DNA of 64,000 bases from Mycobacterium sp. OAS707 (lineage in GTDB: Bacteria; Actinomycetota; Actinomycetes; Mycobacteriales; Mycobacteriaceae): assembly GCF_014873705.1 (NCBI RefSeq), contig NZ_JADBDS010000005.1, forward strand, positions 516,038 to 580,037, read 5' to 3'. Made by a program: the position numbers and the translations under genes. How positions within the stretch are numbered: position 1 is the first letter of the stretch; the number at the start of each line of letters is the position of its first letter. Below, piece after piece: positions 16,624 through 25,137 of the stretch. The notes below the pieces were generated by a model, which was given only the letters and a program-made list of their open reading frames with translations, searched no databases and had not been told where the DNA came from.

Positions 16624-17238
16624 CTACCACGTAATGCCCAGCTTGGCGCACACGGAAATAGGACCTTCATACGCTGTGGTCCCGTCCTGATACGCCTCGT
16701 CGTTATAGGGAGTCAACGGCCCAGGCTTCAGATTTCGCACTAATAGGATCTGGTCGTCGATGAAGCGTTGGAGAGTTCGCTTGAAGAACGGGTCCGCATT
16801 TTGATGTCCGTCGAGCACGTCCTGGGTACGTTGCGCCCAACCCTCGGTATCTGATTGATATTTCGGCAGTGCTGCGTCCCGTGCGGGCGTCCCGGGGTCA
16901 CCCGTCGCCCGCCAAGCATTCGTTGTCCGGTCACTCTCCGCCATCAGCGGTGCGATGGCAGTGCACAGCGACTTGTCAGCCGCCGAAGTGTTCGCTGATG
17001 GTGTCGGCGCCCCCGCCGATGTTGACGATGTCGTGGGCGCCGATGCAGGTGCAGAACCGGAAGTCGGCCGGAACAGGCCGATGACTCCCACCACCAGTGC
17101 CGCCACCGCGATTACCGTGGCCACCAGCGCCAGCCAAGAAAAACGAGGCCGTTGTGGCGGACCGCTGACGGGCCGGTGAGGCGGCGATGCCCACGGCTGC
17201 TGAGGCGGGCTCATTCCACCGCCCTGCTGAGGGTGCAT
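16624..17238 (-). CDS. Membrane-anchored protein with helical outer domain
   Basis: 204 residues. A Pro/Gln-rich cytoplasmic tail (1-32), one membrane helix (about 35-57), a Ser/Thr/Ala/Pro linker (58-88) and an outer helical domain (90-204) with two Cys (SLCTAIAPL and SVCAKLG) that may bridge. First gene of the minus-strand cluster ending at 9196. Its ATG lies 6 nt from a TACGCT -10 box, so a leaderless start is likely. A small conserved mycobacterial envelope protein type; no defined function. Confidence 0.85.
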   Translation of the reverse strand: MHPQQGGGMSPPQQPWASPPHRPVSGPPQRPRFSWLALVATVIAVAALVVGVIGLFRPTSGSAPASAPTTSSTSAGAPTPSANTSAADKSLCTAIAPLMAESDRTTNAWRATGDPGTPARDAALPKYQSDTEGWAQRTQDVLDGHQNADPFFKRTLQRFIDDQILLVRNLKPGPLTPYNDEAYQDGTTAYEGPISVCAKLGITW

Positions 17239-17244
17239 TTACCC

Positions 17245-17250
17245 AGCGTA
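17245..17250 (-). promoter_or_regulatory. -10 box for the leaderless cluster promoter
   Basis: On the minus strand TACGCT is followed by GGGTAA and then the ATG at 17238. This would drive the first gene and perhaps the whole 9.2-17.2 kb cluster. Confidence 0.5.
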
Positions 17251-17460
17251 AGTCACGAGCGGAGAGGTCCTTGCGGCAAAATTGGCCACACGCGTCGTCA
17301 TTGTCCTGATTGCACAAGGTGCCAGGTCGGATAGCGCCGCCGCCCGTCGAGGGCTACGTCTAGATCAGCGGAACAAGACAGCGCGTTGAGACCTACGCTC
17401 AGCGTTGACGGAATCAAGTCGCGTGAGCGCAGTCTGCTCATAGTTCCCACGGCGCAGGCT

Positions 17461-18525
17461 TCATTGTCGGGTTGGCGTGACGTCGGGTCCGTCAAGCACC
17501 CACCCGAATCGGGACCAGAACCAGTTCCGGTTCGCAATCAGACCGGCGAGGACGAGCAGCAGCATGACGGCGAGCACAATCGGACCAAAGTTGAGCGTGG
17601 AGTGCGCGACAGCGGCCGCCACGGCAAAAACGCCTGCGAATGCCGCCCTACTCATGCCGTGCGCGAGGGCGCGCTGGCCCAGCCAGAATCCGAACATTAG
17701 GGAGCCACCCGACCAAATCGCCACCCATGTCAGCCACAGCAGCACCGTGGAATGACCCGCGTAATAGAGGTGTTCGGCTCCCCGCACGATGACATTCAGC
17801 AGCGCTGCTGCCAGCAATACGCGTAACCGCGCCCCCAATAGCAGCGCCAACGCGATGCCGGTGAACGCCAACTCCTCCTGAAACCCCGAAATGAGTGCAA
17901 TCGGTGCGAGGTTCGCGATTGAGAGCGCCGCCGCGGTCGTATTCATACATCGCGGGCTCAGCGCCACCGCATGCTGAAAAACCGAAGTGAGGAACCTCGC
18001 GACAGAATAGGCGCAGTAGGTGAGGACCAGCACGGACCACCGCCTGGGGCCAAGGTGTCCTTCGTTCTGTTCCGCCGATCGCGGCCATAGGGCAATGGCC
18101 GCCAACAGCGCTGCGGCGATACTCGCATCGATCACACGGCTCAGCAGCTCTAAGCTTGAACCCGTTACTGCGGCGCTGCTGGCCGCGCAATCCGCTTGCA
18201 CCATCCACATTTTGAGGGCCATCAATGGTGCAAAGCCGTATGTGGCAAGCAGGCTCGCAGCGTATCCGGCCAGCCGGGCACAGTCGCTGCAGTGGTCCAG
18301 TCGAGCGGTCACCCACACGACTACCAGCACCGCCCCACACGCGCACCCCAGGCGCAACACCGTCCCGACGCCGACTGGGTTGGGGTTGACCACCAAGTAT
18401 TTCGCGCCGATGCACGCGGTGGCGAGTGCGAAGAAGCAAATGCTGATCTTAGATTCGCTGACCACCGCCGGAATTCTCCGCGCCCAATATGACGCCATCC
18501 AGCGGAGTCTACGAGCCAGCAGCAC
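17461..18525 (-). CDS. CPBP-family intramembrane protease
   Basis: 354 residues, about eight hydrophobic segments. In the C-terminal half the CPBP (Abi/CAAX-like) motifs are in order: GFQEELAFTG (the glutamate pair; the usual Arg after it is missing), RGAEHLYYAGH (second motif, His) and AHSTLNFGP (HxxxN motif). This family cleaves membrane substrates or protects against bacteriocins. The variation in motif 1 (EELAFTG rather than EExxFR) may reduce activity. The first 150 residues contain several Cys and are less typical. It stands alone between the ESX-like cluster and unrelated genes. Confidence 0.83.
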   Translation of the reverse strand: MLLARRLRWMASYWARRIPAVVSESKISICFFALATACIGAKYLVVNPNPVGVGTVLRLGCACGAVLVVVWVTARLDHCSDCARLAGYAASLLATYGFAPLMALKMWMVQADCAASSAAVTGSSLELLSRVIDASIAAALLAAIALWPRSAEQNEGHLGPRRWSVLVLTYCAYSVARFLTSVFQHAVALSPRCMNTTAAALSIANLAPIALISGFQEELAFTGIALALLLGARLRVLLAAALLNVIVRGAEHLYYAGHSTVLLWLTWVAIWSGGSLMFGFWLGQRALAHGMSRAAFAGVFAVAAAVAHSTLNFGPIVLAVMLLLVLAGLIANRNWFWSRFGWVLDGPDVTPTRQ

Positions 18526-18727
18526 CGCATCCGTGTTAGTCGAATGTCTGTGGGCGCGTGGACCACCTGCAGATCATCCGGGACTCCGCGATGGTGTTGT
18601 CCATCTGCCCTTCGGGTTGTCGACAGCCCGTCAGGATGATGCGGCGACCCAGCGCCCATCTCCCGGGTTCGCTTCGCGAGACCTTTCCTCGCTCGAGTCA
18701 ACCTCGTCGACAAAGCGCATCGCTCGC

Positions 18728-19240
18728 ATGACGGCGTGCTCCGTAGAATCACCTCTAGCGCACCACGATCGGAAGCCCACCTTGTTCCAGACGCTTCACG
18801 CCTGCGAGAACGGCGACCTTTACCAGGTCGAGCTCGACAGCGTTTCCGACATAGCCGACCTCGTCCAGGAAGACTGCCTGGAATCTCTCACCAGCACCGA
18901 CTGCACAATCGACTTCTGGCTGACGCCGGCGCTGCGCGGCATCCACCGGTCAGTCAATCGCACAGCTACCGAGTTATTGTTGGCTACAACACGATTCGAC
19001 GCACATACTGTGCCGCTGCTCCGCGGCAATGTCGTGCTGGCCAGCCATGACGGCGACGGCAACCTAGCAGGATTGGCAGACGCTCAGATTCGCTGGCTCG
19101 TCAACAGCGAACCCACCCGCAGTGAGGAATGGACGCTTGGTCGCCGGTTCTCCAGCGACGAACGAGGGCAACATCGCACAACCAAGTCTGATAGCGCGCA
19201 CCGCAACTCGCTGCGACGCCTCTGGCGGTCGATGCACTGA
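18728..19240 (+). CDS. Possible DUF3846-like protein
   Basis: 170 residues from the ATG at 18728. The middle reads like an accessory-element protein: GDLYQVELDSVSDIADLVQ, then NRTATELLLATTRFD, VPLLRGNVVLASHDGDG and a LADAQIRWLV end, the general pattern of DUF3846 proteins. The first 17 and last 35 residues look poorly constrained and could reflect a wrong start and a downstream frameshift. It has no clear operon partner. Confidence 0.48.
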   Translation: MTACSVESPLAHHDRKPTLFQTLHACENGDLYQVELDSVSDIADLVQEDCLESLTSTDCTIDFWLTPALRGIHRSVNRTATELLLATTRFDAHTVPLLRGNVVLASHDGDGNLAGLADAQIRWLVNSEPTRSEEWTLGRRFSSDERGQHRTTKSDSAHRNSLRRLWRSMH

Positions 19241-19352
19241 GGCCATAGCGCCGCTGTAGCCCAGACCGAGTAGCACGGCGGTTCGCCCGAATCCTTGTTT
19301 GTCACAACGATCCAGGCTGGCGCCGATCCGCTGAACAGCTACTGTTGCGATC

Positions 19353-19853
19353 GTGCTCGGCCTGGCCATCGTCATGTACATCGTGGCGGCACTTTTCATC
19401 TTCCTCGCGTTCCGGCCTGGACTCGTGTTCTACGCCCAGCAGGGCTGGAAGTTCCGCGAGCGCCTCAGCCCGTCAGGTCTGTACAGCGGAGTGAGCACGG
19501 CGAGCTGCCTGATCGTTGGGTTGGCGTCGGCGGTGATCGGCACCGTCGTGTTGGTGAAAGTAGTGACACATGACCCCAGAGCCGACGCACAACGACACTG
19601 CATCGATGTCGTGCAGCCGGCGTTTGCGCGCTCCATCCGATGGGACGGCGGTCATGTCAGCAACCCCGACGTCGTGACCGACCTCGCGCGGGTGCACGGC
19701 GTCGAAGCCAAGATCGAACCCAGCCCGGGGGGCTACGACGAAGTCGCCATCTACGACCCCACACACCACTCCCCACCCGATCAGGTCGTGTTCTCCTTCT
19801 CGGGTAATCCGATCGTCGGTGCCGACCACGCCGACTCACTGTGCAACTACTGA
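19353..19853 (+). CDS. Small membrane protein, DUF6199-like N-terminus
   Basis: 166 residues from the GTG at 19353. Two membrane helices (about 3-25 and 50-70) flank a short loop with GWKFRERLSPSGLYSG, which recalls DUF6199 proteins. The remaining 95 residues are outside or cytoplasmic and contain two Cys (RHCIDVV and SLCNY) and a beta-rich end. 40 nt upstream of the DUF1772-like gene on the same strand. Confidence 0.78.
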   Translation: MLGLAIVMYIVAALFIFLAFRPGLVFYAQQGWKFRERLSPSGLYSGVSTASCLIVGLASAVIGTVVLVKVVTHDPRADAQRHCIDVVQPAFARSIRWDGGHVSNPDVVTDLARVHGVEAKIEPSPGGYDEVAIYDPTHHSPPDQVVFSFSGNPIVGADHADSLCNY

Positions 19854-19893
19854 CGCATACCCGTCGGGCAACAGCGGTCGTATCCTCTCGGTC

Positions 19894-20376
19894 ATGACGG
19901 AGGACGGCACGGAGTTCCCGACTACGGCCGCGATCGCGCGGTTCGGGCGCGCCGCGTGGTTCTTCGGCAATGCCTATGAAGCCGCCGTGGGTGTTCCGGA
20001 GTTGATCGCGAGCGCCGATCGGCAGGACGGAATCTTGGGCGTCGGCAGCCCTGTCCGCTACTTCGCGCCCATCGGACCGGCAGCGGTCGGCGGAACTGCA
20101 GCTGTGCTCGCAAGGTCGTGGCGGAACGGCGGTGACCGGCGCAAAATCACCGCGGCAAGCGCGACGCTCGGCGCTGCTCTCGGTGTCAGCGCCTATCTGA
20201 TCGCGTCGATCAATGTGCCGCTGCTGCGTGGGAAAACCGCCAAGGAACAGCGTGGCCAGTTGATTTCGCGCTGGCACTGGGGCAACTGCGTGCGTCTGGG
20301 ACTGCTCGCCGCGACCGAGATTCTGGTGCGGCGGGTTGAGGTGTCGGCGCAATCGGCACCACGCCCGCAGCCCTAG
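19894..20376 (+). CDS. DUF1772 (anthrone oxygenase)-like membrane protein
   Basis: 160 residues from the ATG at 19894. The pattern of four hydrophobic helices with SPVRYFAPIGPAAV, then ASINVPLL and RWHWGNCVRLGLLAATE near the end fits the DUF1772 family, small membrane proteins related to anthrone oxygenases. Substrate unknown. It follows the gene at 19353 closely and precedes the kinase at 20481 by about 100 nt. Confidence 0.78.
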   Translation: MTEDGTEFPTTAAIARFGRAAWFFGNAYEAAVGVPELIASADRQDGILGVGSPVRYFAPIGPAAVGGTAAVLARSWRNGGDRRKITAASATLGAALGVSAYLIASINVPLLRGKTAKEQRGQLISRWHWGNCVRLGLLAATEILVRRVEVSAQSAPRPQP

Positions 20377-20480
20377 TCGGCTGACGGCCTCGGCGCCGTC
20401 GCGCGACCCGCCGATCCAGCCACCCACGACACCGTGCGCATCGTTGGCAATTGACGTCACCGATAGGTAATGCTGGGGCC

Positions 20481-22076
20481 ATGCCTCTTGGCGTCGGCTC
20501 CGTGGTCGCGGGATACCGCATTGAACGGGCGCTCGGCACGGGCGGCATGGGCGTCGTGTACCTGGCCAAGCATCCGGCCCATCCGCGGCGCGACGCGCTG
20601 AAAGTGCTCAGCGCGGAGCTCTCGCGCGATCCCGGCTTCAGGGAACGCTTCCTGCGGGAGGCCGACATCGCCTCGATGCTGTTCCACCCCAACATCGTGT
20701 CGGTCTACGGCCGCGGCGAGACGGACGCCGGCCACCTGTGGATCGCCATGCAATATGTCGAGGGCACCGACGCCGAGCGGGCGCTGCGGGACGGGACGAT
20801 GACCCCGAACCGGGCCATTCACATCGTCCGGGAGGTCGCCAAGGCGCTGGACTACGCGCACGATCGCAACGTCGTTCACCACGACGTGAAACCCGCGAAT
20901 TTCCTTCTCGACAATGACTTCGGCGATAAAGACCACGTCCTACTCAGTGACTTCGGCGGGGCGCGAACCATCGGCGACAGCGATACACCCGTCGAAGGAC
21001 TCCTCACCGCGACCCTGGCCTACGCCGCCCCCGAGGTCATCGCCGGTGACCCCGTCGACGGTCGGGCCGACCTGTACTCGCTTGGCTGCACGCTGTTTCG
21101 GTTGCTCACCGGCAAGCAGCCGTTTTATCAGGCCAGAGGCGAGTCTGCCACGGCCCGAGCGCACCTCGAAGCGGCGCCGCCGCGGGTGTCCGACCATTTA
21201 ACTTGGGCGCCAACGCAACTGGATCAGGTGATCGGCAAAGCCCTTGCCAAAGACCCGGCGAAGCGGTTCACCTCCGCGCGGGAATTCGCCAACGCAGCAA
21301 CGGACGCCATCCGCGGATCCGCGCCTCGGCTAACCGCGCTCACACTCAGCAGCGACCCAACGCTGAGTCCTCGCCACCGTCGTACTCGCAGCGACACGGT
21401 GCGATCGGCAGCTCCGCCTCCCCAGTCCGTTGGGAAGCGAGATCACCGCCAGGCGGCAAATCCGCCCCATCAGCTCAGCGTTCCGGTCATCAATCCCAAA
21501 CCCGCGCGGTGTGTCTCGCCACGTCTGGTCGTCGTAGCGATCGGCGCGATGGCGCTCCTGGCGGCCGTCGTGAGCGTTGTGGTCTGGTTACCGCGATCTT
21601 CACCCCCGACAACGGAGAGGTCGGCCACCCCAGAACCGATACCACTTAACAACGAGGCTCAAGCCCGACTCAAACTCATGCTGCCCCTTGGGTATCCACC
21701 GGGCAGGTGCATCCCGGCGAGCACGCCCGCGGGGGCGCAAGCGGTGTTGTCCTGCGGAGCCAATCTCGAGTCCGGCGGACCGACGTCTGCGACCTACACG
21801 CTGGCGCGCGACCCCGAAACGTTGCGGGCGGACTTCGACGCGGTCGTCCACAGCGCGTCAACCGTCAACTGCCCTGGGAACATACAATCTCCGGGGCCTT
21901 GGCGGCACAACGCCAACCCAACGGTGCCCGTAGGGACGCTGTTCTGCGGCATTCGCAACGGCCAGCCGCTGGTCGCGTGGACCAATGACGCACAACTGTT
22001 GCTCAATGTGGTGCAAAACGCTGCGCCGGGTCCAACGCTCGAGCAATTGTATGCATGGTGGACCACCCATTCCTGA
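20481..22076 (+). CDS. Receptor Ser/Thr protein kinase
   Basis: 531 residues from the ATG at 20481. Kinase domain about 10-275: glycine loop GTGGMG (19-24), K41, catalytic loop HHDVKPANF with D135, DFGGA, and APE in the activation segment. The Arg of HRD is His here but the catalytic Asp is kept, so activity is expected (non-RD type). A linker rich in Arg, Ser and Pro (280-345) leads to one membrane helix at about 348-372. The outer domain (about 385-531) has four Cys (GRCIPA, LSCGAN, VNCPGN, LFCGI) that may form two disulfides. Ligand unknown. Confidence 0.95.
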   Translation: MPLGVGSVVAGYRIERALGTGGMGVVYLAKHPAHPRRDALKVLSAELSRDPGFRERFLREADIASMLFHPNIVSVYGRGETDAGHLWIAMQYVEGTDAERALRDGTMTPNRAIHIVREVAKALDYAHDRNVVHHDVKPANFLLDNDFGDKDHVLLSDFGGARTIGDSDTPVEGLLTATLAYAAPEVIAGDPVDGRADLYSLGCTLFRLLTGKQPFYQARGESATARAHLEAAPPRVSDHLTWAPTQLDQVIGKALAKDPAKRFTSAREFANAATDAIRGSAPRLTALTLSSDPTLSPRHRRTRSDTVRSAAPPPQSVGKRDHRQAANPPHQLSVPVINPKPARCVSPRLVVVAIGAMALLAAVVSVVVWLPRSSPPTTERSATPEPIPLNNEAQARLKLMLPLGYPPGRCIPASTPAGAQAVLSCGANLESGGPTSATYTLARDPETLRADFDAVVHSASTVNCPGNIQSPGPWRHNANPTVPVGTLFCGIRNGQPLVAWTNDAQLLLNVVQNAAPGPTLEQLYAWWTTHS

Positions 22077-22310
22077 GGCCTCTCCAGATCAGAACCGCTT
22101 TTTAGTTCGACTCGGCCTATCTGGACATCCTGGTCGTAGTAGTCGCCATGGCACACGCCTCGGTGTTGTATTCCGTTCCGGTCGCGATTCCCGTTATGTC
22201 GAAACTTGTTCAGCCGTAGGGCGCGACGGTGGTGTTACGAAGCTATCGGAAGCTCCGCACCCCCACTACGCTCGTAAGCGAGAGAATGAGGCTACTTAAA
22301 AGGGGGCCAT

Positions 22311-22709
22311 ATGATGAAGCGTGCATTCTCGGCGGCTCTGTTCGGCCTTTCAATAGCGGCGCTTATAGCAGCGGCCCCAGCAAACGCTACATACGAAGAC
22401 GACCTTTATTTCGGATTTCTTCAACGTCAGATCGGCTTCGACCGGGCCCAGTACTCAGATGCTCAGCTCGCAAAGCTCATTCAGTCAGGCCACCAGATTT
22501 GCGACGACCTCAGATCAGGTGTTCGGATCTACGACGAACCAGATTTATTGATGCAACGGCAAGCGGCGACACCTTCCCCTGCGGCGCGCCAAGCTGCGAT
22601 TACGGCGATTTCGGCTGCTCAGTATGGCTACTGCCGCGATACCACCATCGGAAGCGGGGGTCTTGATCCGTTCCCGTGCGCGAGCACTGACGAAGGCTGT
22701 CGGCCCTAG
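22311..22709 (+). CDS. DUF732-type secreted protein
   Basis: 132 residues. Signal peptide with cleavage after APANA (about residue 26). The mature part has the DUF732 hallmarks: FLQRQIGFDRAQY, then LIQSGHQICDDLRSG and a closing AAQYGYC helix; the paired Cys probably bridge. DUF732 proteins are exported mycobacterial proteins of unclear role. AAAAGGGGG precedes the double ATG at 22311/22314. Confidence 0.85.
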   Translation: MMKRAFSAALFGLSIAALIAAAPANATYEDDLYFGFLQRQIGFDRAQYSDAQLAKLIQSGHQICDDLRSGVRIYDEPDLLMQRQAATPSPAARQAAITAISAAQYGYCRDTTIGSGGLDPFPCASTDEGCRP

Positions 22710-22871
22710 TTGTGGCAATGGCGTGCGCATGAGCACCCATATAGCGAGTCGCGCGCCGTGGGTGGCAAGTCTGTACCAGCTGCCAGTCGGTCTATTCCGC
22801 TATGTGATCAACGAAGTCGGAAGATCCGGGATTGGCCGAGGCGCCCGCAATACCACTAGGGAGGGACGATC

Positions 22872-23177
22872 ATGAAGACGTGCTTGATCGCTACGCTGGC
22901 CGGTGTTGGTGTTGCATTGTGCGTGGCTCCGAGTGCACAGGCGGAGTGTTGCGAGGGCGGGTTCGATTGGGGGCAGCCATACGTCGATGCGCTGAGGAAC
23001 CACGATCTGGGCTACCTCGTCGATAGTCGCGGCATCCCGGTAACTCTGGCAGCAGAAGCGGTGTGCAAGGGCCCGTCGGCGTATGGCATCGCCGATGATT
23101 ACCAGATTGGCCTCGCGACCGCCGAGCAGGTCGCTCGTGCTGTCTACATGGACGTCTGCCTGGAGATGGCTCCGTAG
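22872..23177 (+). CDS. Small secreted Cys-rich protein, DUF732-like
   Basis: 101 residues, with AGGGAGGG upstream of the ATG at 22872. Signal peptide ends in AQA (about residue 24). The mature protein begins ECCEGG, then HDLGYLVDSRGIPVTLAAEAVC and a final helix ending DVCLEM. The layout of short helices with Cys at the ends is that of DUF732 proteins, although the central motif is divergent. Confidence 0.8.
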   Translation: MKTCLIATLAGVGVALCVAPSAQAECCEGGFDWGQPYVDALRNHDLGYLVDSRGIPVTLAAEAVCKGPSAYGIADDYQIGLATAEQVARAVYMDVCLEMAP

Positions 23178-23189
23178 TCCGCTTCAGGT

Positions 23190-23214
23190 CCGCCGCCGAG
23201 GCGGTAAGCGGCGG
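23190..23214. terminator. Hairpin between convergent genes
   Basis: CCGCCGC (23190-23196) and GCGGCGG (23208-23214) pair perfectly around an 11-nt loop. It sits exactly between the stop of the secreted-protein gene and the stop of the convergent lipoprotein gene, so it could end both. Confidence 0.5.
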
Positions 23215-23703
23215 TTAACCAGCTCCCATCTTGTTCAGTTCTGCAGCCGTCATTGAGCCCAGCGACTTTCCTGCGGCATCGACCACATCAACTCGCTGAA
23301 CAGTCTGGCGGAGCCACACACCTTCGTCGTCGTTGAAAGCCACCGGAGTCCCGAACATCTTGGCCAGGTTGTCGAACGGGCTCAGTTCTAGGACGACTGG
23401 CTTCGCGTCGACGGTGACAGTCACTATGCCGCCACTCACCGCCACCGAGGTGACCGACTGAGCCAACATGACACCACTAGTTGCTCGTTCGTTGATGTAT
23501 GACTCGAACGCCTCCTTGACCTGTGCATCGCTCGGTGCGGGCCGAATCTCAGCGGTGGTCTCCATCGTCCTCGTCGGCGAGACGATTTGAACTGTCGTGG
23601 TCGCGGCGGTGCTGTTCGTCGCCTTGGATGACTCGCCACCGCCACAGGCCGCAAAGAGACCGACCATCGCAATCAGAGCCGCGACCGCCATACGGTTTCG
23701 CAT
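23215..23703 (-). CDS. Putative lipoprotein
   Basis: 162 residues from the ATG at 23703, which has AGGAGGGG 3-10 nt upstream. Signal peptide with lipobox GLFAAC, then a Thr/Ser/Ala linker and an outer domain of about 110 residues: a helix (QVKEAFESYINERA) followed by beta strands (VTSVAVSGGIVTVTVDAKPV) and a short helical end. No family is recognised. Divergent from the gene at 23757 with about 50 nt for both promoters. Confidence 0.82.
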   Translation of the reverse strand: MRNRMAVAALIAMVGLFAACGGGESSKATNSTAATTTVQIVSPTRTMETTAEIRPAPSDAQVKEAFESYINERATSGVMLAQSVTSVAVSGGIVTVTVDAKPVVLELSPFDNLAKMFGTPVAFNDDEGVWLRQTVQRVDVVDAAGKSLGSMTAAELNKMGAG

Positions 23704-23756
23704 TTCCCCTCCTAGTGGCACGTCGCGTGCTGACGGGTTAGCTACCATCCCCGAGC

Positions 23757-24212
23757 ATGGGGGTGGTGAAGAAAGGTATCGGTTGCGGCGTCGTATTGGT
23801 GGGCGGTTTCTTCCTGGTCGGAGGCTGCGTTGCTGTGATGGTGGCGGTGTCTAGCCAGGATGACTCCTCCAGCGGCGCGACGACAGGAGGACAAGCCGCG
23901 CCAGCTGCGCCTCCGGCGGACGATCACGCGACGATTCCCGGCAATGGCACCCACGAGATGGGCGGGATGGATGGGAAGGACTGGGGTGTCTACGAGGCGA
24001 CTGCGACCGGCAACTGTCAGTGGTCGATTCGGTCCGTCGCTCGTTACCGACCGGGGCTGATCCTCGACGACGGCACAGCCGCCCCCGGTGAGACGGTTCG
24101 GGTGAATATCCAGCCCGACGGTGACGTCAGCTCGTGGGACGGGATGATTAATGGCGACCACCGCTTGGTGTTCATGACCAACGGCTGCGGGAAATGGCGG
24201 TTCGTCAATTAG
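23757..24212 (+). CDS. Membrane-anchored small outer protein
   Basis: 151 residues. A hydrophobic N-terminal segment (6-33) includes a Cys in GGCVAV that could be a lipobox or lie within a membrane anchor. An Ala/Pro-rich linker follows and then a beta-rich domain of about 85 residues with two Cys (GNCQWSI and NGCGKWRF). The WGVYEATATGNCQWS start and GKWRFVN end are reminiscent of small actinobacterial lipoproteins of unknown role. Confidence 0.78.
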   Translation: MGVVKKGIGCGVVLVGGFFLVGGCVAVMVAVSSQDDSSSGATTGGQAAPAAPPADDHATIPGNGTHEMGGMDGKDWGVYEATATGNCQWSIRSVARYRPGLILDDGTAAPGETVRVNIQPDGDVSSWDGMINGDHRLVFMTNGCGKWRFVN

Positions 24213-24244
24213 ACGAAATACGGTCCGCCGGGTAGCCACAATTC

Positions 24245-24613
24245 TCAAGGGTTGGGCATGATGCCGACAGCAGCGAAGTTGCAGAGGTGGTTCTCTGCTG
24301 CTGCAACGATTGCCCGCGCCTGGTCGATGCTCATCGGTGTGCCGCCGTAGACGCGTTGGATGACAACACTGCGCGACGTGCCGCTGGCGAGCTGACCACA
24401 AAGGGTCTGGCCCCGGTTGACCATGACTCTCGGGGAATCCGTCGGCGTGATGCCCACCGCTGCGAGGTCGTTAACGAACGCCTGCTCGTTTACGCAGAGG
24501 GTGTTGACGTCGTCGCTGTCGGTGCAGGCGTGCGCGAGCGGAGCGGCGATCAGTGCACCGACCGGCATTGTCACTAAAGGCGTCAAGAGTGCAGTCACGA
24601 GCGCTCGGCGCAT
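24245..24613 (-). CDS. DUF732-type secreted protein
   Basis: 122 residues from the ATG at 24613, which overlaps the stop of the preceding gene (TGATG). Signal peptide ends at AHA (about 28). The mature part has the DUF732 signature: AFVNDLAAVGITPTD, GQTLCGQLASGTSR and AENHLCNFA. Coupled in an operon with the similar gene at 24613-24966, so the two are probably ancient duplicates. Confidence 0.85.
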   Translation of the reverse strand: MRRALVTALLTPLVTMPVGALIAAPLAHACTDSDDVNTLCVNEQAFVNDLAAVGITPTDSPRVMVNRGQTLCGQLASGTSRSVVIQRVYGGTPMSIDQARAIVAAAENHLCNFAAVGIMPNP

Positions 24614-24966
24614 CAGGGATATCCCACTTCTGGGCACAGATCGTCGACAGCCACGTGAACAAGAGAGCCAACTTCGGCACCTACCGCAGGCCGCATACCC
24701 GAGGCGTCCCAGGTTTTCCAAATGGCTGCTTTTGCATCGTCGGACGAGCCGCCGCTCCGCCGCACCTGGCACGCCTGGTGTCCGAGTTCAAGGATGAAGA
24801 CGTCGGTGGGTCGAGGCAACAATAGGTACTGACCGGCATCAGCCAGATATTGCCGTTCGGCTGGGGTGTTGCCATACGGATCCGCGGAGGCGGCTGGAAG
24901 GGCACCCGCTGCGAAGCCGACCGAAATGATCAGCGGGCTAATACAAGCTCGGAGTGCAGTCGACAT
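24613..24966 (-). CDS. DUF732-type secreted protein
   Basis: 117 residues. Signal peptide ends at ASA (about 28). The mature part carries ERQYLADAGQYLL, LELGHQACQVRRSGGSSDDA and a final VDDLC helix, matching DUF732. Its stop overlaps the next ATG, so the two DUF732 genes are translated together. Confidence 0.82.
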   Translation of the reverse strand: MSTALRACISPLIISVGFAAGALPAASADPYGNTPAERQYLADAGQYLLLPRPTDVFILELGHQACQVRRSGGSSDDAKAAIWKTWDASGMRPAVGAEVGSLVHVAVDDLCPEVGYP

Positions 24967-25137
24967 CCATTCCCTCTACTTGCAAGTCCCTGTGCTCGGG
25001 TGGCCCGAGCGCAACTCTTGTGTAAACGCCACCATAATCATCGTCTTCGAGCCATGGCAGCAAACGACCAATAACGCGAGGTGGTTCCTGGATGCGCCTG
25101 CGGCCACCGGACGGTTCAGCTCCCTGGAGCGAGGCGA

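Noticed and set aside
20481..22076. Second pseudokinase because HRD reads HHD
   Set aside because: The catalytic Asp (D135) is present; only the preceding Arg is replaced, so activity is expected.
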